Assembly: GCA_964449175.1 (NCBI GenBank)
Contig: CAYUYH010000003.1
Span: 1 to 31,786 of the forward strand
Direction of reading: 5' to 3'
DNA: 31,786 nucleotides
From: CAYUYH01 sp964449175
GTDB taxonomy: Bacteria > Planctomycetota > Phycisphaerae > SM23-33
The translations under genes and the position numbers were made by a program. The notes under the pieces were generated by a model. That model saw nothing but the letters and a program-made list of their open reading frames with translations, had not been told where the DNA came from and ran no database searches. Below, piece by piece: positions 1-8,694 of the stretch. Every line of letters begins with the position of its first letter. The stretch's first letter is position 1.

Positions 1-15
1 AAGGAGGACCGGTAG

Positions 16-2652
16 GTGTTTCAGCTCAAGGAATACCAGCAGCGGTGTCTTGAGGAACTGGCCGGATACTTCCGGCGGGTCATGGCCTTTGGGGGCGTGA
101 CGGACAAGCCGGAGAAGATGGCCTTCGAGGAGAAGGACGGCCGGGCACCATACCAGCCGGTCAAGGAGCTGCCCGGCCTGCCGTACGTGTGCCTGCGCGT
201 GCCCACCGGTGGCGGCAAGACCGTCATGGCGAGCCACGCCGTCGGTGTGGCCTGCAAGGAGTACGTGCGGGCCGAGCGGTGCCTGGTGTTCTGGCTGGCG
301 CCCACGACGCAGATCATCAGCCAGACGATCAACGCCCTTCAAGACAAGCGTCACCCGTACCGCCAGGCCTTGGATGCCGCCTTCGGCGGCAGCGTCACGA
401 TCACGGACTTATCGGCAGCCCTCACATCGCTCAAACCGGCCGACCTCTCGGCGGACACGGTAGTGATTGTCTCGACGATCCAGGCCCCGCGCGTGGGCGA
501 CAAGGAAGGCCGCAAGGTCTACACCGACGACAACGGCTACCTGATGGACCACTTCGAGAACCTCAAGCCGGCGCAGTTGGCGGTGCTCGACAAGACCGAC
601 GCCGGCAAGCCCGCCTACAGCCTTGCGAACGTCTTCAAGCTTCACCGGCCCGTGATCATCGTGGATGAGGCGCACAACGCCCGGACGGACTTGTCGTTTG
701 AGATGCTGGCGCGGTTCAACCCGTCGTGCATCATCGAGTTCACGGCCACGCCAGCGGCCGACAGTAACGTGCTGACCAGCGTCTCGGCGTCGGAGTTGAA
801 GGCCGAGGAGATGATCAAGCTACCGATCCGCCTGCACACTCGGCCGCAGTGGAAAGAGGCTATTCAAGAGGCCCTGGCCATGCAGGCGAAGCTGGAGAAG
901 CTGGCCACCGAGGAAGAGAAGGCCACCGGTGAGTACATCCGGCCGGTTGTGCTGCTCCAGGCCCAGCGCAAGGGCGAGGGCAACATCACGTTCGAGTTGC
1001 TCAGGCAATCACTGATGGATGACTTCAGGATTCCCGATAAGCAGATCGCCATCGCGACCGGCGCGACGAACGACCTGGAGGACTTGGACGTGCTGGCCCG
1101 CGACTGCGACGTGCGGTTCATCATCACGGTGGATAAGCTGCGGGAGGGCTGGGACTGCCCGTTTGCGTATGTGCTGTGCAGCGTGTCGAACCTGACCAGC
1201 CGAACTGCGGTCGAGCAGGTGATGGGTCGCGTGCTGCGGATGCCCCACGCACGCCGCAAGCGGCATGATGAACTGAACCACGCGTATGCCTTCGTGACCT
1301 CGCAGGGCTTCGTCGAGGCCGCCAACACATTAACGGACGCCCTGATCGACAGCGGGTTCGACCCGTACGAGGCACGGGCCAACATCAAGCCCCAGATGGA
1401 CGCGGCCTTGCCTTTGGACCTGCCCTTGTGGCGCCCCGTTACGGAGTTGCTCTCCAAGCCGCCGACCATGGAGGCTATCCCCCAGAAGGTTCGCCAGCAC
1501 GTGCAGGTAGCACCCGCCAAGCCGGCGATTGAAACGGGGGCCGCCGAGATCACCGCCACGCTCGTGCAGTACGCCGGCCCGCCCATCTCACGCGAGGATG
1601 AAAAGGCGTGGAAGGGCGCGGTCCCCTCGGAGGACGAAAGGAAGGCAGTCGAACGGCTGGCGCGGAAATCGCGCGGTGAGGATGTCTGGCCGGCGGCGCT
1701 GGGGGAGAAGTTCTCCGTGCCCGTTCTGGCGGTTCGGGAAGGCAAGCAGCTTGAGCTGTTTGAGGACCAGTTCCGCGAAGGATTCTGGCGACTGAGTGAG
1801 TGCGATTCGCTGCTGATGGAGACCGAATTCCGCATCGACTCCGGTCCACAGACCGGCGCCGAGATAGATGTCGAACAGGGCAGGATCGGTTGGCGCAGCT
1901 TCACCGAGGATCTTCATCGGCAACTTTCCTTCCTGGACGCCCATGGCCCGAGAACTGAGGCCGAGCTAGCACTATGGTTGGATCGCGCCATTCCGCACCC
2001 GGACGTGACGCAGGTAGAGGCCAGCCTGTATATGGCCAAGGTCGTCGCCGACCTGCTGACCAAGCGGGGTTTCACCCTGGAGCAACTTGTCGCCAACCGC
2101 TTCCGGCTTCGGGAGGCTCTGGTGGAGAAGATTCGGGCACTGCGGAACACGGTCTTCAAGGCGGCCTATGGCCAGATGCTCCTGCCGGATTGTGCCACGC
2201 CGCTGGAGGTCAGCCCGGAACTGTGCTTCACGTTCCCGTTGAACCAGTACCCCGCGCCGTCGGTGTACCAAGGGCCGATCCGGTTCAACAAGCACTATTA
2301 CGAACTGCCAGCGGACATGAACAAGGAAGAGGCCGAGTGTGCAGCCTTCATCGACTCCCTGGAGGAGGTGGAGTTCTGGGTGCGCAACCTGGAGCGGGAC
2401 CAGTACGCATTCTGGCTTCAGACGCCTACCGACAAGTTCTACCCGGACTTCGTGGCCAAGATGAAGGACGGGCGCTACCTCGTGGTCGAATACAAGGGCA
2501 GCCTTACCGAAACCACCGCGGACACCGCCGAGAAGGACACTATCGGCCAACTCTGGCAAGCCCGCAGCAAGGGCCTATGTGCCTTTCGGATGGCAACGAA
2601 GAATACGCTAGCCGACGGCATACGGTCTGCGGTTTTTGGGAGAGGCACATAG
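16..2652 (+). CDS. Type III restriction Res-like DEAD/DEAH helicase with C-terminal PD-(D/E)xK nuclease
   Basis: An 878-residue superfamily 2 helicase related to type III restriction (Res) subunits, expected to translocate on DNA using ATP and cleave it. Walker A is VPTGGGKT (residues 62-69), motif II is DEAH (217-220), motif III-like is FTATP (242-246), and motif VI is QVMGRVLR (401-408). The C-terminus carries a nuclease-like pattern: PDF at 810-812 followed by E-Y-K at 825-827. The start is GTG at 16, with a strong AAGGAGG at 1-7. A partner DNA methyltransferase would be expected just upstream, outside the window, and none is found downstream. The next small ORF begins 1 bp after the stop. 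The protein may instead be a defence helicase-nuclease that works without a methylase. The family is secure; the exact system is not. Confidence 0.85.
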   Translation: MFQLKEYQQRCLEELAGYFRRVMAFGGVTDKPEKMAFEEKDGRAPYQPVKELPGLPYVCLRVPTGGGKTVMASHAVGVACKEYVRAERCLVFWLAPTTQIISQTINALQDKRHPYRQALDAAFGGSVTITDLSAALTSLKPADLSADTVVIVSTIQAPRVGDKEGRKVYTDDNGYLMDHFENLKPAQLAVLDKTDAGKPAYSLANVFKLHRPVIIVDEAHNARTDLSFEMLARFNPSCIIEFTATPAADSNVLTSVSASELKAEEMIKLPIRLHTRPQWKEAIQEALAMQAKLEKLATEEEKATGEYIRPVVLLQAQRKGEGNITFELLRQSLMDDFRIPDKQIAIATGATNDLEDLDVLARDCDVRFIITVDKLREGWDCPFAYVLCSVSNLTSRTAVEQVMGRVLRMPHARRKRHDELNHAYAFVTSQGFVEAANTLTDALIDSGFDPYEARANIKPQMDAALPLDLPLWRPVTELLSKPPTMEAIPQKVRQHVQVAPAKPAIETGAAEITATLVQYAGPPISREDEKAWKGAVPSEDERKAVERLARKSRGEDVWPAALGEKFSVPVLAVREGKQLELFEDQFREGFWRLSECDSLLMETEFRIDSGPQTGAEIDVEQGRIGWRSFTEDLHRQLSFLDAHGPRTEAELALWLDRAIPHPDVTQVEASLYMAKVVADLLTKRGFTLEQLVANRFRLREALVEKIRALRNTVFKAAYGQMLLPDCATPLEVSPELCFTFPLNQYPAPSVYQGPIRFNKHYYELPADMNKEEAECAAFIDSLEEVEFWVRNLERDQYAFWLQTPTDKFYPDFVAKMKDGRYLVVEYKGSLTETTADTAEKDTIGQLWQARSKGLCAFRMATKNTLADGIRSAVFGRGT

Positions 2653-2653
2653 G

Positions 2654-2818
2654 ATGCGTACCAGCTTGGACACCTTCCGGCTCAAGGCCAAGTCGCCCAC
2701 CGACCTGGATTACCTCCCGCACCCGGAGGAGCCGACCGGAGACATCGTCACTGACCTCCAGGGGGGCACTGACAAGCCTCTGAGAGATTGCGAACGGCCT
2801 GGAAGACTGGTTCGTTAA
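2654..2818 (+). CDS. Small translationally coupled ORF, possibly frameshifted
   Basis: A 54-residue ORF whose ATG lies 1 bp after the helicase stop, with the purine-rich GGGAGAGG at 2639-2646 as a likely ribosome binding site. I do not recognise the family. The first about 40 residues are plausible soluble protein sequence (MRTSLDTFRLKAKSPTDLDY...). The end in this frame (ERPGRLVR) looks poor. The +1 frame over the same bases, reaching a stop at 2828-2830, reads as a convincing amphipathic helix (EIANGLEDWFVKRLI). A one-base indel near 2783 would join them into a protein of about 59 residues. It could be a small accessory subunit of the helicase-nuclease, or not a gene. Confidence 0.45.
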   Translation: MRTSLDTFRLKAKSPTDLDYLPHPEEPTGDIVTDLQGGTDKPLRDCERPGRLVR

Positions 2819-2859
2819 GCGACTCATCTGATCAGTTTGAACATCCGGGCAATACGAAC

Positions 2860-5800
2860 ATGCCAACGTACGACCAGCCTGTAACCCCCGATCCTGGTGG
2901 CGAGCGGCCAAGGCCGGGTATCAGGTGGTCACCGCTACAGCTTGAGTTGTTGCAGTGGTTCAAAGAACATACTTCATCGCTGGTAGAGCCTTACGTTGCC
3001 GCCGTCACCCTCTTACAGGGGGCCGATTTTCCTGGGCGTCTGACCTTGGTGTGCTTCTGCATGCGAGACTTGGGCAACATCTTGCCACGCGCGCGCGGAG
3101 TCAATGAGGAAAGCGAGCCCTCTGGACCGTCAGAGCAAGTAACTGACACGGGGGTGGACAAAGTGAGTGGCGCGAAGCAAAAGGCAAGAGCACTTCTCAA
3201 AGCACTACCTCATCTCGACGTTACAGAAGAGGAGGCGGCTCGTTGGATAGAAGAAGTACATCGCTTGCTCAAGTGGTTCAGTGACCATCACCATTTCAGC
3301 CACGAGCAGAGGAAATGGCCATCTGATGCCGAACTGAAACGAAACGTCGAGATGTTTGAGCATGCGCTTCTAAGGTTCACCCACACGTTCTTTGGCCTAT
3401 TGGAGCAGGGTGAAAGGATCATTCTGAAAGTGTCGGAGGAAGGCAGAGTGCCCACAGATACCGAAGCCGATGATCTTGTGGCCATTCTCGATTGGTCCCC
3501 CGAATTCCAGCGACCCCTGCTAGATCGGCTTGGTGAGCAATGGCTCCTGCCACTTCGTGATCGCAAAGTGTTCGCCGGTCCTCCTACTGAACGAGCAAAG
3601 GGGGAAGACGCACGTTCTCTCCTTTGGCCACCCTCGCAATACTTGGCCCGGATGGCTGCGAAGGCTCCGGCTGAGGTGGCGGCGATCTTTGCCAAGATCG
3701 AGACGGACAACGCGCCCATCATCGATGACATGCTGAAGGCGGCCTTGGCGATGCCAGCCAACGTGGCAACCTCTCTCGCTCCAGCTATCTGCCGAGCAGC
3801 AAGGGACAAGGCTTTGTGGCTAGACATCAAGGACGCGAGCGACCTGTGCGTGCGACTGGCGAAAGGCGGCGAGCTTGATGCGGCGATGAAGCTGGCCGAT
3901 GCCTTGTTCACGCCAACGTTCGAGGACAGCCGACAGAAACTAAGCCAACGGGATGAGTACTGGTACAAGGAAGGGCTCAAGGAGGTCGTGCCTGCCCTAG
4001 CCGTGCGCAAACCTGGCGCTTTCCTGCCGAAACTCTGCGACTGGCTGAAAGCATTTGTCGACGCCAGAAAGCATACCGATTCAGACTCCGACTACTCGTA
4101 TATATGGCGGCCAGCCATCGAGGAGCATGAGCAGAACCAGGACTACGAGTTCGCAGGGGCAATGGTGGGGTTCGTCAGGGAAGGATTCGAGGAGGCGGTG
4201 CGAGGCGGGGGTTTCTCGCTGGAGGAAGCTCTCCAAATCATCGAACGGTATCCGTACCTGGTTTTCAAGCGGATCAGGCTGCACCTGATCGGTGAGTTTG
4301 CAGACCAGAACCCCGATCTGGCTCGCCAAGCCATCATGGACCGGAAACTCTTCGACAGCTACGAGCACAAACACGAATACGCAATGCTTGTGGGACGTCG
4401 GTTGGACCTGCTGTCGGCGCAGCAACGAGACGAGTGGTTCGGGTGGATCGACGCCGGGCCGGACATGTCGGGTTTCGACGAGGCCATTAGGAGGAACTAC
4501 GGTCGAGAGCCAACCCAGGAGGACGGGCGGAACAGGATTCACTATTGGCAGTTTGAGAAGTTGCACTGCGTGCGGACGCACCTACAGGGCAAACGGCGAG
4601 AGTTCTATGAGCGGATGCTTACAGAGCACGGTGAGCCAGAACTGGCTGACCTTACCCATCATTCTGGAGTCGTGCGATGGGGCAGCGAAAGTCCCATGTC
4701 CGTCGATGATCTTGCGGGCAAGACCTTCGAGGAGGCCGTGAATGCGGTCTCGTCCTGGCAACCTGAGAAATCGCGGTTTCTGGGCCCCAGCATCGAAGGC
4801 CTCGCTTCCACGTTCAAGCAGTATGTCGCGACAAACCCCGAACAGTTCTCTGCGAAGGCCCAGTGCTTGATCGGTCGGCCCGCGATCTACGTTCGGGAAT
4901 TCATCAGTCAGATGAGCGCGGCAGCAGAAGCTGGCCTTGAGATCGACGTGCCTAGTGTGCTTGAACTATGTCGGTGGGTATTGGATCGCCCTATTGAAGA
5001 GCGAACCACACCGAAACAGGAGGACGAGACACTCGTCGACAAGGATTGGCAGTGGACCAGGGACGAAATCTCTGAGTTCATCCAGAGCATCTGCAAGGCT
5101 AAGTCGGAGGATGTGCCAAGGTATGCGATGGAGACGCTTCGCAAGCCGATGTGGCAGTTGATTGCATCCCTCTACCGTGATCGGGCGGAGTCGTACGTCG
5201 TTCACGACATCTCCAAGGACGATCCCCGGACTTATGACTACCTCGACCTTGGCATCAACTCCCCACGCGGCAAGGCTGTAGAGGCGGGCCTGGAATACGC
5301 ACGCTGGGTCGCCAACCACATCAAGAAGTCCGAGGGCCAGCAGGAAACAGTTCCTGGCGGCTTCGATGCCATGCCCAAGGTTCGGGAGATGCTCGAGTGG
5401 CAGATCGCTTCCGAGAACAGAAGCTTCGAGGTCATGTCAGTGATCGGGTCGCGGGTCGGGTTGATCTACTGGATCGACAAGCAGTGGCTGGCAGACAACG
5501 CCAATCGGCTGTTTCAGTTGGAGGGCATCCGGCAGACCCCTCCCGCCGCTCAAGGTTGGGCGGCATGGAACGCATTCCTCGTGTGGGTGAGGCCACACAT
5601 CGAATTCTACCGGGTCTTCAAGTCGCAGTTCGCCTACGCCGTGGATCAGGCCGCAAGTGTGCAATTGCCCGAGCGCTCTGGTGAGCAGCCCATGTACCAC
5701 CTCGGCGAGCACCTGGTGATCCTCTACGGGCGAGGCCAGCTCGGACTGGACGACGATGGCAGACTGCTTCGTGGCTTTGTCGAGAGGTCAAATCCAGAAG

Positions 5801-6303
5801 TCAGGCGGCATACTATTGGGTTTGTGGGACGGACCCTCAAAAGAGACGAGGGGGATGAGAAGATGCCAGAGGAGGTTGTGACGAGATTCATGGACCTCTG
5901 GGACCTCTACTGGGCGGGTCCGGGCAAGAAGGATGCTGAAGAAAAGCCCGATGCCTGGTTGTTCGGACCGTGGTTCTCATGCGGCCAGTTCCCCGAGGAG
6001 TGGGCCTTGGATCGGCTGGAGCAGTTCGTCGAAGTGGCCCCTACGCCGGAACCGGACTACGCAGTTGCCGAGAAGCTCGCTGAGACGGCACACGTTGACC
6101 TCGTGAAATCAGTTCGGATTCTCGACCGAGCGGTTCGCTGTGCTCAGGAGGGTTGGCGCCTTCATCACTGGCTTGACTCGGCGAAACAGATTCTGGGACA
6201 GGCGATGGGCGCCTCAGGCGAGGCCAAGGAACGAGCTACACAACTCATCGACTACCTCGGCCGCCGTGGCTACTCCGACTTCGGCGAGCTGCTGAAGAGA
6301 TAG
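2860..6303 (+). CDS. Large (1147 aa) protein of unknown function beside helicase-nuclease
   Basis: I do not recognise this protein. It has no signal peptide, no clear membrane segment, and no Walker A or other nucleotide-binding loop that I can see. It reads as a long, largely alpha-helical, charged and Trp-rich cytoplasmic protein, consistent with helical-repeat architecture. The tail resembles, from memory only, the C-termini of large STAND/Avs-type defence proteins (ending LGRRGYSDFGELLKR), but the NTPase domain of those is absent. I chose ATG 2860. An in-frame TTG at 2788 would add 24 residues, but overlaps the upstream ORF. Base composition is visibly less GC-rich than the flanking genes, suggesting a separate origin. 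It lies downstream of the Res-like helicase with only a small ORF between, so a role in the same defence locus is inferred. Confidence 0.75.
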   Translation: MPTYDQPVTPDPGGERPRPGIRWSPLQLELLQWFKEHTSSLVEPYVAAVTLLQGADFPGRLTLVCFCMRDLGNILPRARGVNEESEPSGPSEQVTDTGVDKVSGAKQKARALLKALPHLDVTEEEAARWIEEVHRLLKWFSDHHHFSHEQRKWPSDAELKRNVEMFEHALLRFTHTFFGLLEQGERIILKVSEEGRVPTDTEADDLVAILDWSPEFQRPLLDRLGEQWLLPLRDRKVFAGPPTERAKGEDARSLLWPPSQYLARMAAKAPAEVAAIFAKIETDNAPIIDDMLKAALAMPANVATSLAPAICRAARDKALWLDIKDASDLCVRLAKGGELDAAMKLADALFTPTFEDSRQKLSQRDEYWYKEGLKEVVPALAVRKPGAFLPKLCDWLKAFVDARKHTDSDSDYSYIWRPAIEEHEQNQDYEFAGAMVGFVREGFEEAVRGGGFSLEEALQIIERYPYLVFKRIRLHLIGEFADQNPDLARQAIMDRKLFDSYEHKHEYAMLVGRRLDLLSAQQRDEWFGWIDAGPDMSGFDEAIRRNYGREPTQEDGRNRIHYWQFEKLHCVRTHLQGKRREFYERMLTEHGEPELADLTHHSGVVRWGSESPMSVDDLAGKTFEEAVNAVSSWQPEKSRFLGPSIEGLASTFKQYVATNPEQFSAKAQCLIGRPAIYVREFISQMSAAAEAGLEIDVPSVLELCRWVLDRPIEERTTPKQEDETLVDKDWQWTRDEISEFIQSICKAKSEDVPRYAMETLRKPMWQLIASLYRDRAESYVVHDISKDDPRTYDYLDLGINSPRGKAVEAGLEYARWVANHIKKSEGQQETVPGGFDAMPKVREMLEWQIASENRSFEVMSVIGSRVGLIYWIDKQWLADNANRLFQLEGIRQTPPAAQGWAAWNAFLVWVRPHIEFYRVFKSQFAYAVDQAASVQLPERSGEQPMYHLGEHLVILYGRGQLGLDDDGRLLRGFVERSNPEVRRHTIGFVGRTLKRDEGDEKMPEEVVTRFMDLWDLYWAGPGKKDAEEKPDAWLFGPWFSCGQFPEEWALDRLEQFVEVAPTPEPDYAVAEKLAETAHVDLVKSVRILDRAVRCAQEGWRLHHWLDSAKQILGQAMGASGEAKERATQLIDYLGRRGYSDFGELLKR

Positions 6304-6534
6304 AGCATGGACGCCCGTTTGACTTGGTTCCGGTTGCAGACCACCGCAATCGTAGTAGGCACCAGCGGGAATAACACTGGCCCAGGGGGCGAGTGGCGGT
6401 TAGGGTAACATCCCTTGCTCCACCACGGGCCTGCACGGCAGGCAGCGCGTCACGGATGATCGAGGGCTGGAAAGTACGCTGCCGGACGAGGGTCTCTGGC
6501 GACGGTTAATGCGGAAGCCGAAGCAGGAAGAATG

Positions 6535-7590
6535 ATGCCCGACTTGCATGAGCAACTCGAGCCTGACTGGAGCGATCCTGGTATCCAGCAAATGGCTGAG
6601 TCGCTGGCGATGTTCAAGTGGCTTCAGGACCTCAAGCTGGAGTTCACCCAAGTTGACGGCGAGTTGACCGATCCGCAGTGGACGGCATTCAGGGCGCTGG
6701 CCAAGGTGGGAGCCGCGGAGGGTATCGTACGACAGACGATTCAGGAGCCCGGCAAGAGCCCAGAGGTTTCGCTCCACCACGCCAGAGGAGACTATGTTCA
6801 AGCCGCATCCCGCGATCCCCTTCCTGAGGGCACTGCCTTCGCCCTCGACTTGATCAAAGCCCGTCTGACCGGCAAGGGACACCGCTGGGCGCAATCCTTT
6901 GCGCAGATCCTCCCCCACGAGCCGGTCAACGCGAGGGCGTTCATCCTGGCGTTGATCTGGCGCACGGCCCCCGAGCCCAGCAGTCTCAGGCGCATCCCCG
7001 ATTCTTCGGATGGCGGAATAGGCACGGCGACCACCGGCCAAGTAGCTCGGGCTGGGCGTTCAAGCGACCCGGCGATGGCCTCCACGGCTGGGCCTCAAAG
7101 GAACGATAGTGTCACCGAGCAAGCGGCACCCGGTCCTCATCCTCCGGCCGTGGCGCCGACGGTGAACGTGGTGATCAACACCGAGAAGATTGCGGCGGCC
7201 ATTGAGAAGTTGTCGACCAGCCTAGCCGCCCGCGCGGATGATGGCGGCGTGAAGGACTCGGCTGGGTGGACTGCCGCTCGGACGGACGCGACGGTTGCGG
7301 GATATCTCAAGGGCCGCAAGGTCAGGTACATGGAACTGCTGCCGCGTTGCTTGGCCGGCGAGAAGGAGGCCCTGCGGGAGTTTGGCGAAGTCTTCGGCCC
7401 CAAGGCTGTCGCCGACACCATCGGCGACGGGCTTTCGCGCGGGGCGGTCGCCAAGACGCCCACCTACATGCGCCTTCTTCAGCCGGTGCTCAACGGCAAG
7501 CAGCCCGAGGGGCTCGACCTGCCCGTCGGTCAGGACGGCCCAATCAATGACATCCTCGCCAACATGCGAAGGCAGGCCGGTGGGAAGTAA
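6535..7590 (+). CDS. Hypothetical two-domain protein of the integrative element
   Basis: A 351-residue protein that I do not recognise. An acidic N-terminal domain (about residues 1-150) is followed by a Pro/Ala/Gly/Ser-rich linker (about 150-215). The C-terminal domain is predicted helical and contains NVVINTEKIAAAIEKLSTSL and further Lys/Arg-rich helices. No catalytic motif is evident. ATG 6535 is preferred over the adjacent in-frame ATG 6532 because AGGAAG at 6525-6530 is then 4 bp upstream. The stop overlaps the next ATG (TAATG), suggesting translational coupling with the zinc-ribbon protein. The 231 bp upstream of it (6304-6534) contain no gene I can support. Possible roles include regulation or replication support for the element, but nothing in the sequence decides this. 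Confidence 0.65.
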   Translation: MPDLHEQLEPDWSDPGIQQMAESLAMFKWLQDLKLEFTQVDGELTDPQWTAFRALAKVGAAEGIVRQTIQEPGKSPEVSLHHARGDYVQAASRDPLPEGTAFALDLIKARLTGKGHRWAQSFAQILPHEPVNARAFILALIWRTAPEPSSLRRIPDSSDGGIGTATTGQVARAGRSSDPAMASTAGPQRNDSVTEQAAPGPHPPAVAPTVNVVINTEKIAAAIEKLSTSLAARADDGGVKDSAGWTAARTDATVAGYLKGRKVRYMELLPRCLAGEKEALREFGEVFGPKAVADTIGDGLSRGAVAKTPTYMRLLQPVLNGKQPEGLDLPVGQDGPINDILANMRRQAGGK

Positions 7591-8255
7591 TGGCGCCGGC
7601 GTCATCGAGAGTGGACTTCGTCACGGCGGCCCTGGCGAGGAAGCGCCTGCTCGACGAGGTGGTCTGCTCGGCTGCCTGGCTGGATGAAGTCGTCTGTCCA
7701 ACCGACGACGGCAGCGGCCGATGGGTCATTCGGAGTGATGCATACCCTCCAGGCGGCGAGCAGACGGCCATGCGCCAGTGCCACTCTTGTCGGCGCATCT
7801 GCCCGCCCAATGGGCCTCCGGGTAACCCGTGCTGCGATTGTCAGGCCGAAGAGGACTGGCGGGCGTTCCTGGAATGGGCTAGCCACCCGTCGCGCCACGA
7901 GCTCCTGCCTGACCTGCTCCGGCTAGCCCACATGCGAGCGGTCAACTACGCCGAGTTCATGGACAATCCCCGGAGTGGGGCACTGGGGGTCTTCGCGGAA
8001 GCAGAGCTAGCGGATGACGCCTCTGACTGGCGGCCTGTCACCGGCGACGCGGAGCCGTCGCAGAGCCATCACGCCCTTGCCCGGCAGGCCATCGAGGCGG
8101 CCGTCAACACCTTGCGCCGACACCTAGGCTGCACGGTCGTCCTGCTCCCGGAGGACGAGGCCAGCCTTCAGGAGGAGATCGCGTACTACCGCGCCAACGA
8201 CTGCATCATGCCCCGTGCCCGTAAAGGCTACTTCCGTCTCGTGATGGCGGGATAG
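7590..8255 (+). CDS. Hypothetical protein with cysteine cluster (zinc-ribbon-like)
   Basis: A 221-residue unrecognised protein. Its ATG shares a base with the stop of the preceding gene. A Cys cluster, C-H-S-C-x3-C followed by C-C-D-C (Cys 64, 67, 71, 81, 82, 84), suggests a metal-binding knuckle. The N-terminus has a short exact peptide repeat: LDEVVC at 21-26 and again at 31-36. A second possible start, ATG 7770, would give a 161-residue protein beginning just before the Cys cluster and dropping the repeat; no strong ribosome binding site separates the two. The C-terminal half is mixed helical. The gene ends 220 bp before the helix-turn-helix operon, and the phased repeat array lies between them. 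No function can be assigned. Confidence 0.6.
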   Translation: MAPASSRVDFVTAALARKRLLDEVVCSAAWLDEVVCPTDDGSGRWVIRSDAYPPGGEQTAMRQCHSCRRICPPNGPPGNPCCDCQAEEDWRAFLEWASHPSRHELLPDLLRLAHMRAVNYAEFMDNPRSGALGVFAEAELADDASDWRPVTGDAEPSQSHHALARQAIEAAVNTLRRHLGCTVVLLPEDEASLQEEIAYYRANDCIMPRARKGYFRLVMAG

Positions 8256-8298
8256 ACCGTCCCGACCGTCCAATCGTCCATAAGCCTCCCCACGCCGC

Positions 8299-8383
8299 GT
8301 TTCCACACTTCGTTTCTGTCTGTGTTGCGCAACCGGTCCGCACCAGAAACGCTCGGAAACGGGCCGTTTCTGGCGGTTTCTGG
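8299..8383. promoter_or_regulatory. Phased GAAAC/GTTTC array with 41-bp concentric dyad
   Basis: Six GTTTC/GAAAC pentamers lie in 82 bp: GTTTC at 8299 and 8312, GAAAC at 8346 and 8356, and GTTTC at 8366 and 8376. The last four are spaced exactly 10 bp apart and form a dyad centred on 8363. Its inner perfect arms are GAAACGG/CCGTTTC and its outer perfect arms are CCAGAAAC (8343-8350) and GTTTCTGG (8376-8383). A separate perfect palindrome, GTTGCGCAAC, lies at 8324-8333. The array sits about 90 bp upstream of the helix-turn-helix/primase operon. It could be the operator of one of the small helix-turn-helix proteins, an excisionase site, or an iteron-like origin for the excised element. Confidence 0.6.
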
Positions 8384-8475
8384 GCAACCGCGCCGAGTCC
8401 ATAGCGGCCTGGCTGTCAGGTTCGGTGTACAGCGCACCGAGCAGCAGGCCGGCAGCGTATTCGGGAGGCTCGGAC

Positions 8476-8694
8476 ATGTCCGAATCCACCACCCCCATGC
8501 CGACCGTCGGAGAGATCGCCCGACGGCTTGGCATACCCGTCCACCGAGTGCTGTACGTCATCCGCTCCAGGAGCATTCGTCCGGCGTGCCGGGCCGGGAA
8601 TGCCCGCGTGTTCTCGGAGGCCGATGCGGCCTTCATCGAGCACGAGATCGCCCGCATGGCGCGCGAGGCCAAGGAGGTTCGCCATGACGATTGA
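8476..8694 (+). CDS. Small MerR-like helix-turn-helix protein
   Basis: A 72-residue protein with a MerR/AlpA-type winged helix. The helix-turn-helix is TVGEIARRLGIPVHRVLYVI (residues 9-28), followed by a wing-like stretch (ARVFSEADAAFIEHEIARM). The start ATG 8476 is preceded by GGGAGG at 8463-8468. It is the first gene of a tightly overlapping operon; its end overlaps the next helix-turn-helix gene by 11 bp. In this position such proteins act as excisionases (recombination directionality factors) or as repressors of the element's own operon. The phased dyad just upstream is the obvious candidate binding site. This assignment comes from fold and context; no target is shown. Confidence 0.75.
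   Translation: MSESTTPMPTVGEIARRLGIPVHRVLYVIRSRSIRPACRAGNARVFSEADAAFIEHEIARMAREAKEVRHDD

Noticed and set aside
864..1904. Minus-strand open frame opposite the helicase
   Set aside because: Ser/Arg-rich antisense translation; the sense strand has complete SF2 helicase motifs.
2860..6303. Large protein as a full Avs/STAND NTPase
   Set aside because: No Walker A or B motif could be found; only the C-terminal style is reminiscent, which is not enough for a call.
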